Source: Phialocephala subalpina (Eukaryota; Ascomycota; Leotiomycetes; Helotiales; Mollisiaceae). Taken from it: a DNA stretch of 64,000 nucleotides. This document shows, piece after piece, positions 25,785 to 37,041 of this stretch. The position numbers and the translations under genes were made by a program. Within the stretch, counting starts at the first letter, position 1; each line of letters starts with the position of its first letter. The notes below the pieces were generated by a model. The model did not search any database. It was not told the origin of the DNA and was given only the letters and a program-made list of their open reading frames with translations. The DNA lies in NCBI GenBank assembly GCA_900073065.1, contig FJOG01000018.1, positions 62,001 through 126,000 of the forward strand, in the 5' to 3' direction.

Positions 25785-27225
25785 CTTGATGAGAGAAGTC
25801 AGGGACCAAGACCGAAAGCTGAAGAGAGATGAAGAAGATGTATGCTTTGCATCGCGGACTCGTGAGGTATATAATGTGAGGAGCAGAGGTTAGTCTCTAG
25901 CACAGTCTGGAACATTTCGTCCCATCGATCAAGAGACTTCTTGGGAGACTTCTTGGCGGTTTAACTATTTGCGTCCAGAGCTGAAGAAATAGAGAGACCG
26001 ATTGAGAACGATCTCATTTCTGACCGCCAACACGTTATGCCAAGGTGATTCAGGAATGTGGGAGTTGCCAAGAGAGAGATTCCAGACAGACAGGCACCGC
26101 AAGTAGCAAACGCTGGCCAATCAGGCTGGTTTTAGCCGCCATTAATGACTAATTTGTTTTTGGACTTACACAACTCTAATTCAATAGTCAGTATTGAGAA
26201 ACTTCTCATTTTGCTTTTGCGTGGTTGTGTCATGAGACATCAAGCCAAAAAGAAGGTTTGGGGCAGAGCACGTGAGACAATTAGAGGAAAAGATTAGGTC
26301 TTTGGCCCTTGGCATCAGCCACAAGGGCATCGTCAAAAGTTCAGACGAAATATCAACGGCATTTCCCACGAATGAAAGATAGAAAAGCCTGAGTGAAGTG
26401 CTTGTGGAACACGAGGTGGCAGAGCAGGAGTTCCCGTATTGAACCAAGAAATCTGAAGAGTGGCTGATCGTTGCCATCGTCGAAGGTCGAGATGGCACTC
26501 TCAACTTGCGCACATCGTAAGGCTGAAAGGTGACTTATCTGTGGAATGTTGAGCGCCGACGCGAAGTTCTGAGGCAGAAAGCAAGTGGACAAGGAAGTCT
26601 CACTTCCAACGTCCCATGTGTGGTTGCCGGACGGCACGAGGGCCCATTGTAATGTGCGTTTCCAAATCGTTGACAACTTTTGGCAGAGGCAACGAGAAGG
26701 ATTGTGTCGACAGCGGGAGTGAAACCAAGAGGGAAGGACGGCGACTACAGCACAGCGTGTTCACCGCCGAGCGCCTTTGCTCACGTCCATGATGCTGCCA
26801 AGTCATGCAGGTAATCGGCTTCCTGCCATAATTATCCGTTGTGAATCAATTCCTCCAAGTCGGTCTAGGAAGCAACACCAACATGTCCAGACATCTGTGG
26901 GTGGCCTCAGCCTGCTCATCACGCCTGCTTTCGACTTGGACTGGAATGTTATTTACGGAGAACCCAATTCGAGCTTTGCGAGATCACCAATTTCGAGAAC
27001 CACCTTGCAAAGGTCCTGTTCACGCTGAAGACATAGAATCCCAAACCTCGCGCACACATTTCTTGCGAGAAGAGCCGCTGAATCGGAACTGCCACTTGAC
27101 TAAGACATTTCTGTATCACATACGGCCATCGCAGGTGGGAGTCGGGTCATAAAAGTGACCATTCGAGGTTGATGATATCTACAATAGCGGCGTGCCGTGA
27201 ATTCAAGCTTGAGGACTTTTAGCAG
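25785..27225. other. Promoter of the DUF6345-like gene, then a stretch with weak coding traces
   Basis: After the promoter there is no supported gene. Minus-strand frames at 26353-26676 (LNIPQISHLSALRCAQVESA) and 26181-26513 have leucine-rich, F-box-protein-like composition, but they do not join in frame. They may be a decayed relative of the F-box gene that follows. Confidence 0.35.
25868..25873 (-). promoter_or_regulatory. TATA-like box of the DUF6345-like gene
   Basis: TATATA about 85 bp upstream of the start codon at 25784. Confidence 0.4.
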
Positions 27226-28721
27226 CTAGCTGGGTTTGCTGCTTTGTAAGAAAGAGAGGACATATTTCGTGAATTTGACATCGGCGTCTTCCGCTAAGTC
27301 TTTTCGAGGGTTTCCAAGTGTCGTGGCCAAGGTGGGTGTGCGCAATGTCAAGCTCTTCAAATGTTTGAAAGTTGCGAAAAGTTTGAAGAATGTAAAGTAC
27401 TGAAGCAATCAGCTATTACTATATTATACTGATGTCTTCGGGGCAAGTCATACTTCGAAATTCTTGGAATCGAGACCAATATTGACTGCCCTGATCGAAG
27501 GACAACTGTACTGAAGAAATTCAAGATCCTCCTGTGACAACGTTGTGACACCGTTTTCTGCATTGCAGTTGCAAAAATGGAATTCTTCAGGGTGTCCCTC
27601 AACTGCGCTGTTACCGCGAGGAATGCCTCTGAACGCACTCTCCGAGAAGTCTCGTAGATCTAGCACCCGTAAGTTCTCCTTACACGCCAGACAACTGACC
27701 AAGAATTGGGGAACCGCACAAAGAGTTTCTAGGCCCTGGACACATCGAAGTAGTTCAAGGAAGTTGTTTAGGCTACTCGTGATCTCTGCAGCTTTCGTCG
27801 GCGGAGGTTCGAGTTCATACGTAAAAATCTTGACTTTGAAGGATTTGAGGTTGAGCACTGCTGACCCGGGAACTGTTGACAAGAAGCTTGCTAGATAAGG
27901 ATAGGTCAATGTGAGACTGGTCAACAGAGAGAAATCCCGGATATTATTGATAGTACTCATGTCGTAGGGCCAGAATCCGAGATCTCCAGAGGATGCATGT
28001 CCAAGGTCGAGAGTGTGGACGGGGCAGGCGACCTACGATCGGATCAAAGGCGTGCTCGATGTCTTGCAGATGCGGGACTTCTAGCTTGCGAGACTCGACG
28101 GGTAACTTGTTCAGTCTTTTGAAAGTGGGGTGATTGCATTTGCAAGTGATTCTGAGCTCAGCTAAATTCTGTGTAGGAAATAAGGTCCAGAGATCTTCGT
28201 GCATTGTATTCCTTATACGGTAGGCAGGTGAAAGACGAACAGGCGGGACACGATTTTTGATGGTCTGTTGGATTAGTTCGGGGGTTGGGAAAGATGGAGC
28301 TGGGCTCCGAACGTCCCATCTATGTCTAGTTATCATAGTACTTTGAGGACATTCACTGGGGGGAGGCTCACGAAAGAGACTTCAGACGCGTGCAACAATA
28401 GAGTAAAGTAGCTACTCTATCCCATGGGAGCATCTGTCGAATTTCAATATGGGATATGTACGCATGAATATCTCTGAGCACCGCTTCGGATTCAAGGCCT
28501 TTAGCCTTCTCAAAGAACAATGGCGGAGATTTTAGCACTTGGTATACAAGAGGTGCGAGAATATCGTTGACAGTTCGGGACAGGAAGCGAAGATTCCTCA
28601 GGTTGGAGGCCTTTGTAATGAGTCTTAGCTAGGCTTCCGTCAGTTGATAGTAATTCAAGATGCAAAAGACAATGATCACCTGACTGAAGATGAGAATGAG
28701 GATCTCTGGGCTCAAATTTTC
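27226..28721 (-). pseudogene. F-box/LRR protein gene with a frameshift
   Basis: F-box proteins recruit substrates to SCF ubiquitin ligases. Exons are 28680-28721 (F-box start NLSPEILILIFSQ), 28372-28628 (TKASNLRNLRFLSRTVNDIL...APLVYQ, the rest of the F-box and after), 28319 down to 27454, and 27226-27399. Introns of 51, 52 and 54 nt have clean GT-AG borders. The third exon carries leucine-rich stretches (LLTSLTLTYPYLASFL, ENLRVLDLRDF) and contains a +1 frame change near 28019-28026, in GCCCCG. There EHAFDPIVGRLPR leaves frame and VHTLDLGHASSGDLG resumes. Upstream of 28721 an in-frame TAG separates the F-box from an ATG-led segment (MVDQDARDMVDAP). It is either an intron end or a second lesion. 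Either a recent pseudogene or a base error at a homopolymer. Confidence 0.65.
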
Positions 28722-29801
28722 CTAGCAGTTCTGTCTTGGAGCGTCGACCATGTCGCGTGCATCTTGGTCAACCATGATACATACATGAGCGACAGCATGA
28801 AATGTCGTTGGTGGCTTGTGAGAATGTTGACGAGGTTGAAGAGAAGACGCGTCGCTGAACCTTAGTTGATCCTGTCTTCCATTGTAGCCTTAGGCATCAC
28901 AATTCACCTGGAGCTGGTCGGTGTGTTTTCCACTAAGGGGTTCACGTCACGACAACTTCAGCTGAAATCTCCTCATCACATGATCCTCTCTTCGAATGTC
29001 CATACAGTCTATCTCTATTCTCGTCCACAACAGCCGTGAGCGATTCTCAAACATCGTGCAAGAGTTAATCGCCGTCCGCCAGTTGTGGGGGAAGACCGAG
29101 ACCTAGAATCTCAGCCTCGATGTGCCACCATTATTGTCGACCTCGTCCAGTCATGTCCTGCCTTCCGCGCTCCTCAGCCACTGCCAGTTCCGACTTCGAC
29201 AACAGATGTTCGCAGAATGGTTCGTGCGATGATATTTTCGGTCTTCTCCCGTTCACGTGCAAGGAGTTACGTGGATGATGGAGACCGAGTTTGAGAATGG
29301 TGGGGCAACGCATTGCTGGCTGGGCGCAACCAAGAATCGAGAGCCTCTCCCACAGCATAGCAGCAAACCTTACGAGCATAGCAAGGTCAACATAATGTTC
29401 GAAACAAAGTGCCAAGACTGGCCATAGCATCACAGAGAGAGCGGACAAACGTTGTTGAGCTTCCGGCCGTCTGGGCAAACCTCTATTGGACACGCGGCGT
29501 TTCGTTTCAAATCCTACGATTCGTCTACGAGAAGCGACGACCGTCCCAACCTCGTCCGAATTGGGAAGAAGATCGAGAAGCCGTCAGGGGTACATTGAAT
29601 AATGGGGACTCTTACGAAATGCGAGGAAAGCCTCAGCTGAGTGATGGCCGGATTTGCACGCCACAGCAGCACGCGTCTGTGTGGGCGAAACATGAAACTT
29701 CGTCATGTGGAGTTCGTCCAGAAGTTCAGAATCAGTTCTTGGCCGTCCGATGGGCTGAGCTGCTTTGTATAGGTTCGAACCAGTGGTATTGATGATCGAT
29801 G
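28722..29801. other. Intergenic, no supported gene
   Basis: It includes the possible 5' end of the F-box gene near 28722-28800. The remaining open frames are short and overlapping. The right end is the promoter of the secreted protein gene. Confidence 0.5.
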
Positions 29802-29807
29802 TATAAG
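29802..29807 (+). promoter_or_regulatory. TATA-like box upstream of the secreted Ser/Gly/Pro-rich protein gene
   Basis: TATAAG about 135 bp upstream of the ATG at 29940. It is followed by a pyrimidine-rich leader (29828-29935), a layout common for highly expressed fungal genes. Confidence 0.45.
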
Positions 29808-29939
29808 TATGCGTTGAAGTCCTTCTCAAAGTCACCATCCTCATCCTTCAGCATCTTCTTCATTTAGCTTCACTTCCATCCTCATCGCTTCTTCCACTTA
29901 TCTTTCCATTCTTCGGCAGAGCCTCTTCATCATTTCACC

Positions 29940-31223
29940 ATGAAGTCTTTTGAAATCCTTTTCATTGCTGCTTTGGCCAGCAGTGCTTCGGCACAACTAT
30001 CTTCGGCCGTTTCTGCTGGTCCAGGTTCGGCTGGGCAACAACAACCCACGGGTACTGGTGGCTTCCAGCCTTCGGGATCGGGAGGATTTGCAGCTCCTAG
30101 CGGTAGCGTGGGAGGTGGTTTTGGTGCTGGATTTGCATCTGGAATGGCAGCAGGGACCGGCAACAGACAAGCAAGTGGCAGTGGAGGGTTTGCAGCTCCC
30201 AGTGCTGGCTTCGGTGGTGCATTTGGGTCTGGGGCTGCGGGCTCTGGGATCAAGCAAACCGGCTCGGCTCGACGATCTCAAACTGGATCTCCATCTGGCA
30301 CGCCAACCGACCTCGCCAACGTTCGCCGTCAAGCCTCATCTGATATTCCCTCAGCTTCTGGTGCATTCCCCTCAGGTCCAATGCAATTCGGGACTGGGGC
30401 TGCTTCTGGGGGGTTGCCAACGGGTACAGGAATCCCACCATCGATGTCAGGAGCTCCCAACGCTGGAGGAGCATTTGCCAGTGGTTCTGGTGCGCCGCCT
30501 TCAATGTCGGGCTCTTTCTCTGGCCCGCCACCATCCGGAACCCCTCCTTCAATGACATCTCTGCCAACAGCCATTGCTCGCCGTCAAGCATCTTCCGATC
30601 TGCCTTCGGGTTCAAAGCCCTCAGGCGCGATGCCTTCGGGTGCCTTTCCTTCGGGCTCTATGATGCCACAAGGATCGGGAACTCCTCCATCAATGTCAGG
30701 AGGACCTGGAAACGGCAACTTCGCGAGCGGCTCAGGCTCGCCACCGTCCATGTCAGGCACCCCACCATCAGGCACCCCACCTTCTGGTACTCCCCCAGCC
30801 ATGACTGGTGCTCCATCTTCTCTCGCAGCCCGCCAAGCACCAAGCGACCTTCCTTCCATGTCATTCTCAGGCTCTGCACAACCACCACAAGGAACTGGTT
30901 CATTCAAGCCCCAAGGTACGGGCATGCCTAGCAGCTTCCCATCTGGCTCAATTTCGATGCCTTTCTCCATCCCTACCGACGCTTCTTCAGCATTCGGCAA
31001 CCTCAACGCAGCAGCTGCCACCGGACTCCCAACTATCTCGATTCCCTCCTCCGGTCTTCCTCTCATTCCCACTCCCACTGGTTCAGCTATCGGAGCTTTC
31101 GGTAGTGGTGCTGTTGGAACTGGTGGTGCAGGAGGATTCGGATACCCAATGAGCCTCACCAAGAGCGGAGACTTTGCCCCTACTACTTTTGCTACCAGCT
31201 TCAAGCCCAGCGCTTCTGCTTAG
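29940..31223 (+). CDS. Secreted low-complexity Ser/Gly/Pro protein with repeated dibasic sites
   Basis: Intronless, 427 aa. The ATG at 29940 opens a clear signal peptide (MKSFEILFIAALASSASA). The rest is almost entirely Ser, Gly, Pro, Ala and Thr, with many short repeats such as PPSMSG, SGTPPS and GTGG. Three RR sites occur: SARRSQ (near residue 110), NVRRQASSD (near 128) and IARRQASSD (near 213). A fourth related site, AARQAPSD (near 296), has lost one Arg. The blocks after the sites resemble each other (QASSDIPS, QASSDLPS, QAPSDLPS). This suggests Kex2 processing into several related fragments, as in fungal Kex2-processed repeat proteins. No DUF3328 or similar tailoring gene is nearby, so a cell-wall or surface protein is equally possible. 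Family unknown. Confidence 0.85.
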   Translation: MKSFEILFIAALASSASAQLSSAVSAGPGSAGQQQPTGTGGFQPSGSGGFAAPSGSVGGGFGAGFASGMAAGTGNRQASGSGGFAAPSAGFGGAFGSGAAGSGIKQTGSARRSQTGSPSGTPTDLANVRRQASSDIPSASGAFPSGPMQFGTGAASGGLPTGTGIPPSMSGAPNAGGAFASGSGAPPSMSGSFSGPPPSGTPPSMTSLPTAIARRQASSDLPSGSKPSGAMPSGAFPSGSMMPQGSGTPPSMSGGPGNGNFASGSGSPPSMSGTPPSGTPPSGTPPAMTGAPSSLAARQAPSDLPSMSFSGSAQPPQGTGSFKPQGTGMPSSFPSGSISMPFSIPTDASSAFGNLNAAAATGLPTISIPSSGLPLIPTPTGSAIGAFGSGAVGTGGAGGFGYPMSLTKSGDFAPTTFATSFKPSASA

Positions 31224-31754
31224 AAGCCCGACATTCAGTTGTCTTCATGTTTATAGCTTGTTTCCTTTTGTCTGCATGTGCTGGAGTTGTTTCTGTTTGA
31301 TGCGAGGTGTTGGACGGAGTAGAAAAGCGGAAAAAAGAAAAGGATAGATCAGAGAACTTGTACTTTTAGAATTTGAAAGCAGAATCATTTTCACTGCGCG
31401 TATATTTTCTGACGAATGAGCGCATTGCTTTTGTAGTGACTGCTTCCAAATGCGTTTGTTGTCAATCCCTCCATATCGTGTGCTTATAGCTTGGTATAAG
31501 CCGTGATATGTGGATTATTCCACTTCACGGCTTGCCTTATTTCTGCGTGCCTCCTCACTTTCGACCTCCTCGAGTCCTCTTGTGGAGTCAATTCTACCCC
31601 TCAGCATTCTCCCCATTACCCGTACCAAGAACACCTCTTATTTCCTTTCTCGATGTAGAATCTATGCATCGCAACTCCCCACGCCAGTAGGCCCCCAATC
31701 CCTTCTCTCCTCTGGCGTCAAAGCAACGACACATCTCCGCCAAAGTCCCTTCAA
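31224..31754. other. 3' flank between convergent genes
   Basis: AT-rich 3' untranslated sequence of the preceding gene, then nothing supportable. Confidence 0.5.
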
Positions 31755-31961
31755 TTAGCCCAAAGTAACGCACTTCAGCTCCTTCGGCTTCGGCGCGTTC
31801 TTTTCGGCTTCCTTCTTCTGCTCGCGAAGTTCTTTCTTGGAGAGAGCTGAGGGTGCGAGTTTTGATTCCAGGGATTCGTCGGGTTGTTGGTAGACGAAGT
31901 TTCCGAGGGCGTCTTTGAGATTTTCTTGCCCTTTGGGAGCTTTCATTTTGGTAAGATCCAT
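31755..31961 (-). CDS. Small charged protein, 68 aa
   Basis: One exon from the ATG at 31961. The product begins MDLTKMKAPKGQENLKDALG and ends KPKELKCVTLG. The middle is Lys/Glu-rich and helical (LSKKELREQKKEAEKN). The frame stays open upstream, but the residues there look less like protein, so I prefer the internal ATG. It resembles small conserved hypothetical proteins of fungi. No function can be given. Confidence 0.55.
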   Translation of the reverse strand: MDLTKMKAPKGQENLKDALGNFVYQQPDESLESKLAPSALSKKELREQKKEAEKNAPKPKELKCVTLG

Positions 31962-33222
31962 TTTGGATTCGGGGATTGTTTGTAGTCGTGGAAACGTTGA
32001 CCCGGTTGGGTGGTTGGGCGAAATTTTGAGTTGTGGTGGTGAAGGTGTGAGTTTTGAAAACAATATGTTTGTGTGATAGGGATCTCTTCTTAAGTCTGCT
32101 AAGTTCAAATTTGGACTAGTTCAGAATAAAACGTGAGGAAGTTTGGGACCTATACAAGTTATCAAGCACTAGTCGCGGCAGCTACTCACCGCTCGAGACT
32201 AGACCATGACTGGCTGGAGAAAGAATACATGTAGGATTTGCGAGTGTTTTGGTATGGATCCATAGGTTAGAATTATGGCAAGATTTCTCTTAGGTTGTTC
32301 AGTAAAAGCTCACCCTTGAATATTGACTGGAAAAGAAAAGCGAAGTTGAACTTAACGATGCAGCCACCTCGAAGATGAATACTCCCGACCAAGACCGGAG
32401 GGCCAATCAAAGTCAATGAAACCGCCGCCTCAAGGGAAAGTCATATATATTTAGGTGATGAAAGTCTTATCAACCAAGCTTCTGAAAAGCGGTCTTAGCC
32501 AATCTCTTGGTTAGGATGTAGATCCTTACAAAAAAGCCTGGAGGTGAAAGGAAAATTGAACAAATTATTCTTTTGCTACTTCCTTCTATGATCCGAACTG
32601 TATTCTCCTCGACCTGTTCGCTTTCATGATTATCCTCTTGATTTTGAGCATTGTTTTGAAGTTTCACTCACTTCTTTTTAAACGTCCAAAGAAAACAGTC
32701 ACGTGCAGAGAATTTACTCTCCCTTTCGAGTCAGTCTTTGGAGCTTCACACAGCTAGATCATTGACAGCAGAGAGCTATCTTTGAAGAATTCATAATTCA
32801 AAGTGCGACGCATATGGTACAGCGAAGAATCTGAGGCTGCTGCCAAACGATCCTCGAACCTCGAGTCAACTGAAGCCAATCCACCCAGGTCAGCTGACTT
32901 GAATCTGTGAAAGAAATGCAGATGCCAATATGTACTGCTTTTAAGAGAGGCAGCACCCATTCCTTCGCACCAAAATCCTTGATAAGCAAATTTGTAGTCC
33001 TACATATGCCCATATCCCAGTCAAGTCTTCCCCACCCAACCGAACCATTTTGATATCAGTGGAGCGTTCGGGGAATGACCAGCCACACCGAATCAGTGCT
33101 TCGAAATCAGCGAACAATTAGTGGAGGGCCCGAGGAAAGTATTGCCACCCGCAATCAAAGCTCGGAAGTCTGTGGAGAGTCAGTTCAATTCAACGCGAAG
33201 CTAGTGTATCTCTACATACCGT
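31962..33222. other. Intergenic, no supported gene
   Basis: Only short open frames (32470-32667, 32754-33013), none with a motif. Parts are AT-rich. Confidence 0.5.
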
Positions 33223-34012
33223 TTAACCATCAGACAACCTAACAGCGTAGAATTGTCCATCCATAGAATACCATCGGCAATCGCCAATATCACCACTATC
33301 GATCGTCAAGCGGTTTCGCTGGGTCCAAGTACCATCCAACTCTCTGCACCAGTACATGCGGAACGGATCGTCATCGGCGGGCTTCATCTCTTGCTTCTTG
33401 TTAATATCCGACTCCTGCGCAAGAGCCATCTGACCTGCGAGAACCTCGCCACCAGTTTGACCATAACCAGCTTGTCCAATGTTGAAGGCGGGGTAGCCAC
33501 CAACGTAGGGTTGGGGTTGGATTCCGTATGGGGCTTGGTATGGCATTTGGTACTGTGGTTGATAGGCAGGTTGAGGAGGGGCGACGTAGGGCTGCTGCGG
33601 GTAGAACATAGGTTGTTGAGGAGGGTAGACCTGTGTTGATCTGTTAGCAAGTTGGACAAGCATTCAGCTACGCAAAAGGAGGCATTGAATCCAGGCAGAG
33701 AAAACTTGCTCCTTGTTGGTAGATGTAGTAAGGAAAATTCATAAAATAGAGAGGAAGTTGTACTGGAGGAGCTGCCATAGGAATTGGAGGTGTTGGTAGT
33801 GGAACTGCTGCCGCAGCGGCCGTTACAGGAATCGTAGCTGTAGCAGGAGCAGGAACTGCAGCAGGACCATTGGCAGTAGCTAGGGGAATGTAGGCTATAC
33901 CTCCAATCATGATACTGCCATCGGCGCGTGGGATGTAGGTATGAACGTTGGGGCCATTGGTTGTGTCTCGAGTTTGCGGTTGGAAATTCTGCTCCGGAAC
34001 CGTGGTAGGCAT
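33223..34012 (-). CDS. Pro/Tyr/Ala-rich protein with conserved C-terminus; GC-AG intron
   Basis: Exons 33710-34012 and 33223-33630 are joined over a 79-nt intron that starts GCAAGT instead of GT and ends CTAAC...CACAG. The product is 236 aa. The ATG at 34012 begins MPTTVPEQNFQPQTRD. The middle is low complexity (APATATIPVTAAAAAVPLP, then repeated YPPQQP, YVAPPQP, YQMPYQAPYG). The C-terminus is ordered and rich in Trp and Cys (FRMYWCRELDGTWTQR, then DIGDCRWYSMDGQFYAVRL). That segment resembles a conserved fungal hypothetical family. The PY-rich region suggests a disordered adaptor, which is inference. The GT elsewhere in the region gives no in-frame join. Confidence 0.75.
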
Positions 34013-34299
34013 GTTGAGAACTTGATTTGCGTTCGCAAAGACGTGTGCTTTGAGGCCGAGAACAATCGAGGCGAGGAGACGCGTTCGAGGTGTTGTAGTT
34101 ATCGAGGACTTGCGTTGTTTGTGTATTGTTGTTTTGGCGATGACTCAAGAAGTCGTTCGAACGACCTTGACGTCTGGTAGAAAATTCGAGTCGAAGGTGA
34201 ATTGGCAGCCTCGCGTGGTTTGCGAAACCGAACAGGAAGGAAGACGAGAATGTCCAAAACAGGCAGAAACAGACAATCAAAATGGAATGCAGTACTCAC

Positions 34300-34431
34300 A
34301 ACGGGAACTTTTGACGTCCCTGTAACCTTCACCCATCCGCCAGCTCGAGCATCCCAATATACAACCTCTTTCTTCTTCTTTGTCCTGGGATCATCTTCAA
34401 GGACGATATCTTGGAAGCAAGGAAAGCACAT
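34300..34431 (-). CDS. Possible first exon of an unresolved small gene
   Basis: The ATG at 34431 begins MCFPCFQDIVLEDDPRTKKK and runs through VVYWDARAGGWVKVTGTSK to a good GTGAGT donor near 34300. No acceptor joins it in frame to the next gene at 34012. It may be a separate small gene, or a long 5' exon of that gene with an error in my join. Confidence 0.35.
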
Positions 34432-34982
34432 CTTAATGCTTTGGCGGATTTACCAGGTAGAAAAATAGGACGGTGGTTATGATCGCCAAGACTGGGAATT
34501 GCTTGATTCTCCGAAGGGATACTTTGTAACGAGACCAAGTCCTCTTCAGATTGGATTTGCTTGATTGGCAGAACATTTGTGGCCTGTGAAGTCAACAATG
34601 AAGGGTGCCTTGTTGATGAGGTCAAAACCACGGAAGGAGCGACGGCCAAAAAATGTAGAAGCGAAGGTAATTGCCATATGTGAAATGGTGGCAGTGTCCC
34701 AACCGTATTATCCTAGTCGTATGAAAACAAAGCTATGACAACGGCAATACTGACTACAGAACACAATGCGCCAGACAAAGAATGACAGGGAGCAAACTTT
34801 TGATATGATCATCTGCAGGAACTCTAACAATGGAAGGACTAAGCAAACCTGTATCCCAATCACCAATCCCAATCTAGGGCCAAAGCTGAAAGAGCCTGGA
34901 AACCCATCAAGTCTGTAGGCTTCCTTCCTTTGTCGAAAACGTATCCGCAGCCAGAAGAGACAGATCATCATACCTTCTGAGC
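34432..34982. other. Intergenic, no supported gene
   Basis: Short overlapping frames only, between one gene's 5' end and the 3' end of the next. Confidence 0.5.
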
Positions 34983-36491
34983 TTAAGCGCTAGGTCCATA
35001 ATCTCTCTCTCGAGCTTGCTTCATCAAATCCTTCTCCAACCATCTCATGAAAGGCTCACCAATATCCTCATCCTCCCAGCCTTCCTCCCTCATTCTCTCC
35101 TTGTATTCACGTTCGTGGCGGGTTTCCTCGCGCCTGATCAATTGATGTTGGTCCATCGCAGATTTATCCATAGACTAAGAGTATTAGTAAAGGGTCAGAA
35201 GATCGTTTTACGACAGAAAAAGAGAAGGGAGAACCCACATGAATAACAGAGATACTAGGCTTCTTTTCCTTGTTTCCAAGACCTTCCTTCTGCACTGTCT
35301 CGATCATCCTCTTGTACGACTCGACGCTGGTGATTTTATGCCATTTTCCTTTCTCCTTCTGTGTGGCTCCTTTTTCTTGAGTGATGCGCCAGAGCCAAGG
35401 TCCATAGTCGAGCGTGTAGCCACCCAGCTTGACACCAGCCAATTCCTCCGTCGATGGGGTCGATTCCTCCAAGTTCTCTGTAGCAAGTATCGTCGATTCG
35501 GACATTGCCTTGACGGACACCACACTATTGCTGCTAGAAGTGCTGCTCAGTTGGCTATTCTGGGAGGAAGTAGATTTCGAAAAGTCAACAATTCCTTCGT
35601 CATCTTCGCCACGCAAGTCCGCCAACAGCTTTGACTCATCTATAGGTGGTATGGTTGAGCATAGGGTGTTGTCCTGGAGCGCTGAAAGGAAGTAGTGAAG
35701 CTCAGTTATGAAGTTCATGTACAAGTCGGTGAAATCAACGCATCCACCATAACCTCCACGGAGGGTAGCGAGTGTGATTTCGTAATCGTAACTCTTGTCG
35801 GCAGGCGGAAATGCTTTCTCGTCAACACCAGGAAGCTTAGATAAGACTCGAGCATTGGCTATTGCAGAGACCTATAGTATATAAGCAAAAGAAGTGGTCG
35901 ATTAATGTCCCAGGCAAGGCTGGGAGATTGAAATCACTGAGGTGGACCACGAACCTTCTTGTTAAAGTTGATTTTATTTCCCAAAAGTTCTTTCAAGCCC
36001 AGATATTGGAGTTCTGCTTCCAGAAGGAGCAGGACTTGCCTATGGTTGTCAGGCTTATGAAATATCTCCTTTGATATCGTGTCCTTCACCGATTGCAATC
36101 TTTGCTCGCCTCGATCGTCGTCCTCGAGAAACAAAAACAAGTCAGCGCCGGGAAAGAGTGCAGTTCCAAGCGCGCTATTCCTCAAAATCTCCGAGTCAGT
36201 ATACTTCTTTTAAAGGTTTGAGAGAGTCCCAAGAGTAGCGGGACATTCGCAAGGAGCAACTAGATCTTTCAAGATTCTAGAGACAGCGCAGAAGAAGGAA
36301 CATTGCTCCGAGGAGATGACTTACTTCAGATCGAGGTTGGTCGTATCTAGCATCGCCATGCCTCCGAAGCTGCCTTTGGGAAATTCGTAGAGCGCGCTGT
36401 CCGCGGGTTTTTCGCGCAACATCCACTCGATTACGAGCTCTTTCAGCTCGTGAGCAATAGGAGTAAACTGGAGAACTACGCGGCTTGCCAT
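34983..36491 (-). CDS. Hypothetical protein, 405 aa, unrecognised
   Basis: Exons are 36325-36491, 35955-36180, 35239-35871 and 34983-35174 (1,218 nt), with introns of 144, 83 and 64 nt. The frame is preserved at every join. The ATG at 36491 begins MASRVVLQFTPIAHELKELV. Visible parts are an ordered helical N-terminus, an acidic patch (LFLFLEDDDRGEQ), a tyrosine/glycine turn (ATLRGGYGGCVDFTD), a Ser-rich linker (SSQNSQLSSTSSSNSVV), then a Trp-containing block (GPWLWRITQEKG). The C-terminus is a charged helix (RHEREYKERMREEGWEDED) ending in DYGPSA. No signal peptide or membrane helix, so probably a soluble intracellular protein. I do not know the family. Confidence 0.75.
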
Positions 36492-37041
36492 TGCGATGTG
36501 CTGCGAATGTATCATAGAATTGTGTGTTGGTTGCGTCGCCTCGAGGTTACAGTTTTGACAACCAACGGAGGAAGTTGCGACTTTATCCAAATTTTGAATC
36601 CCATCCGATCTAATGTCCCAAGTTTCCAAGGTGACTCGAACCTCCAAAAGGGAATCTGTTCGGCGAGGTCAGCAATACTGGGGTTTCCACTTCGCTAACT
36701 TCACGGGCCCTCCAGCATATTGTATGTGCACTGCAGAAGAACCCATTATCTTGATATGTCGTTCCATTATACGCTTGTGCTTTCTTTCGACGCCCAACAC
36801 ACCTGATCATACGCAATCGCGTATTTTATTTACATTTACAAATGGCCGTGGCCAGAGGAGAGATCATCCATCGCTAATGCACCCCGCGCCCAATAAACGT
36901 CTATTGTAGTCAAAACATGTAAGAAGAAGGAGGTGCTGGTACAGGAGAGGGTAGGCCGGTGGAGGTTCTCGGTAGAATATACGGATTCGTCGGTGGAACG
37001 GAGGAGGTGGGGAGGGAAATAATTCGGAATAAAGGCTTCGT
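36492..37041. other. Intergenic, 5' flank of the 405-aa gene and 3' flank of TIM23
   Basis: No supported gene. The two genes lie on the same strand, and the open frames here are short. Confidence 0.5.

Noticed and set aside
30329..31204. Long minus-strand frames rich in Gly/Pro/Glu
   Set aside because: Antisense shadow of the low-complexity secreted protein, whose codon pattern keeps the opposite strand open.
33384..34280. 298-aa open frame on the minus strand
   Set aside because: Shadow of the Pro/Tyr-rich gene. It overlaps both exons in another frame and its Ser/Thr/Asn content is that of a frame-shifted low-complexity region.
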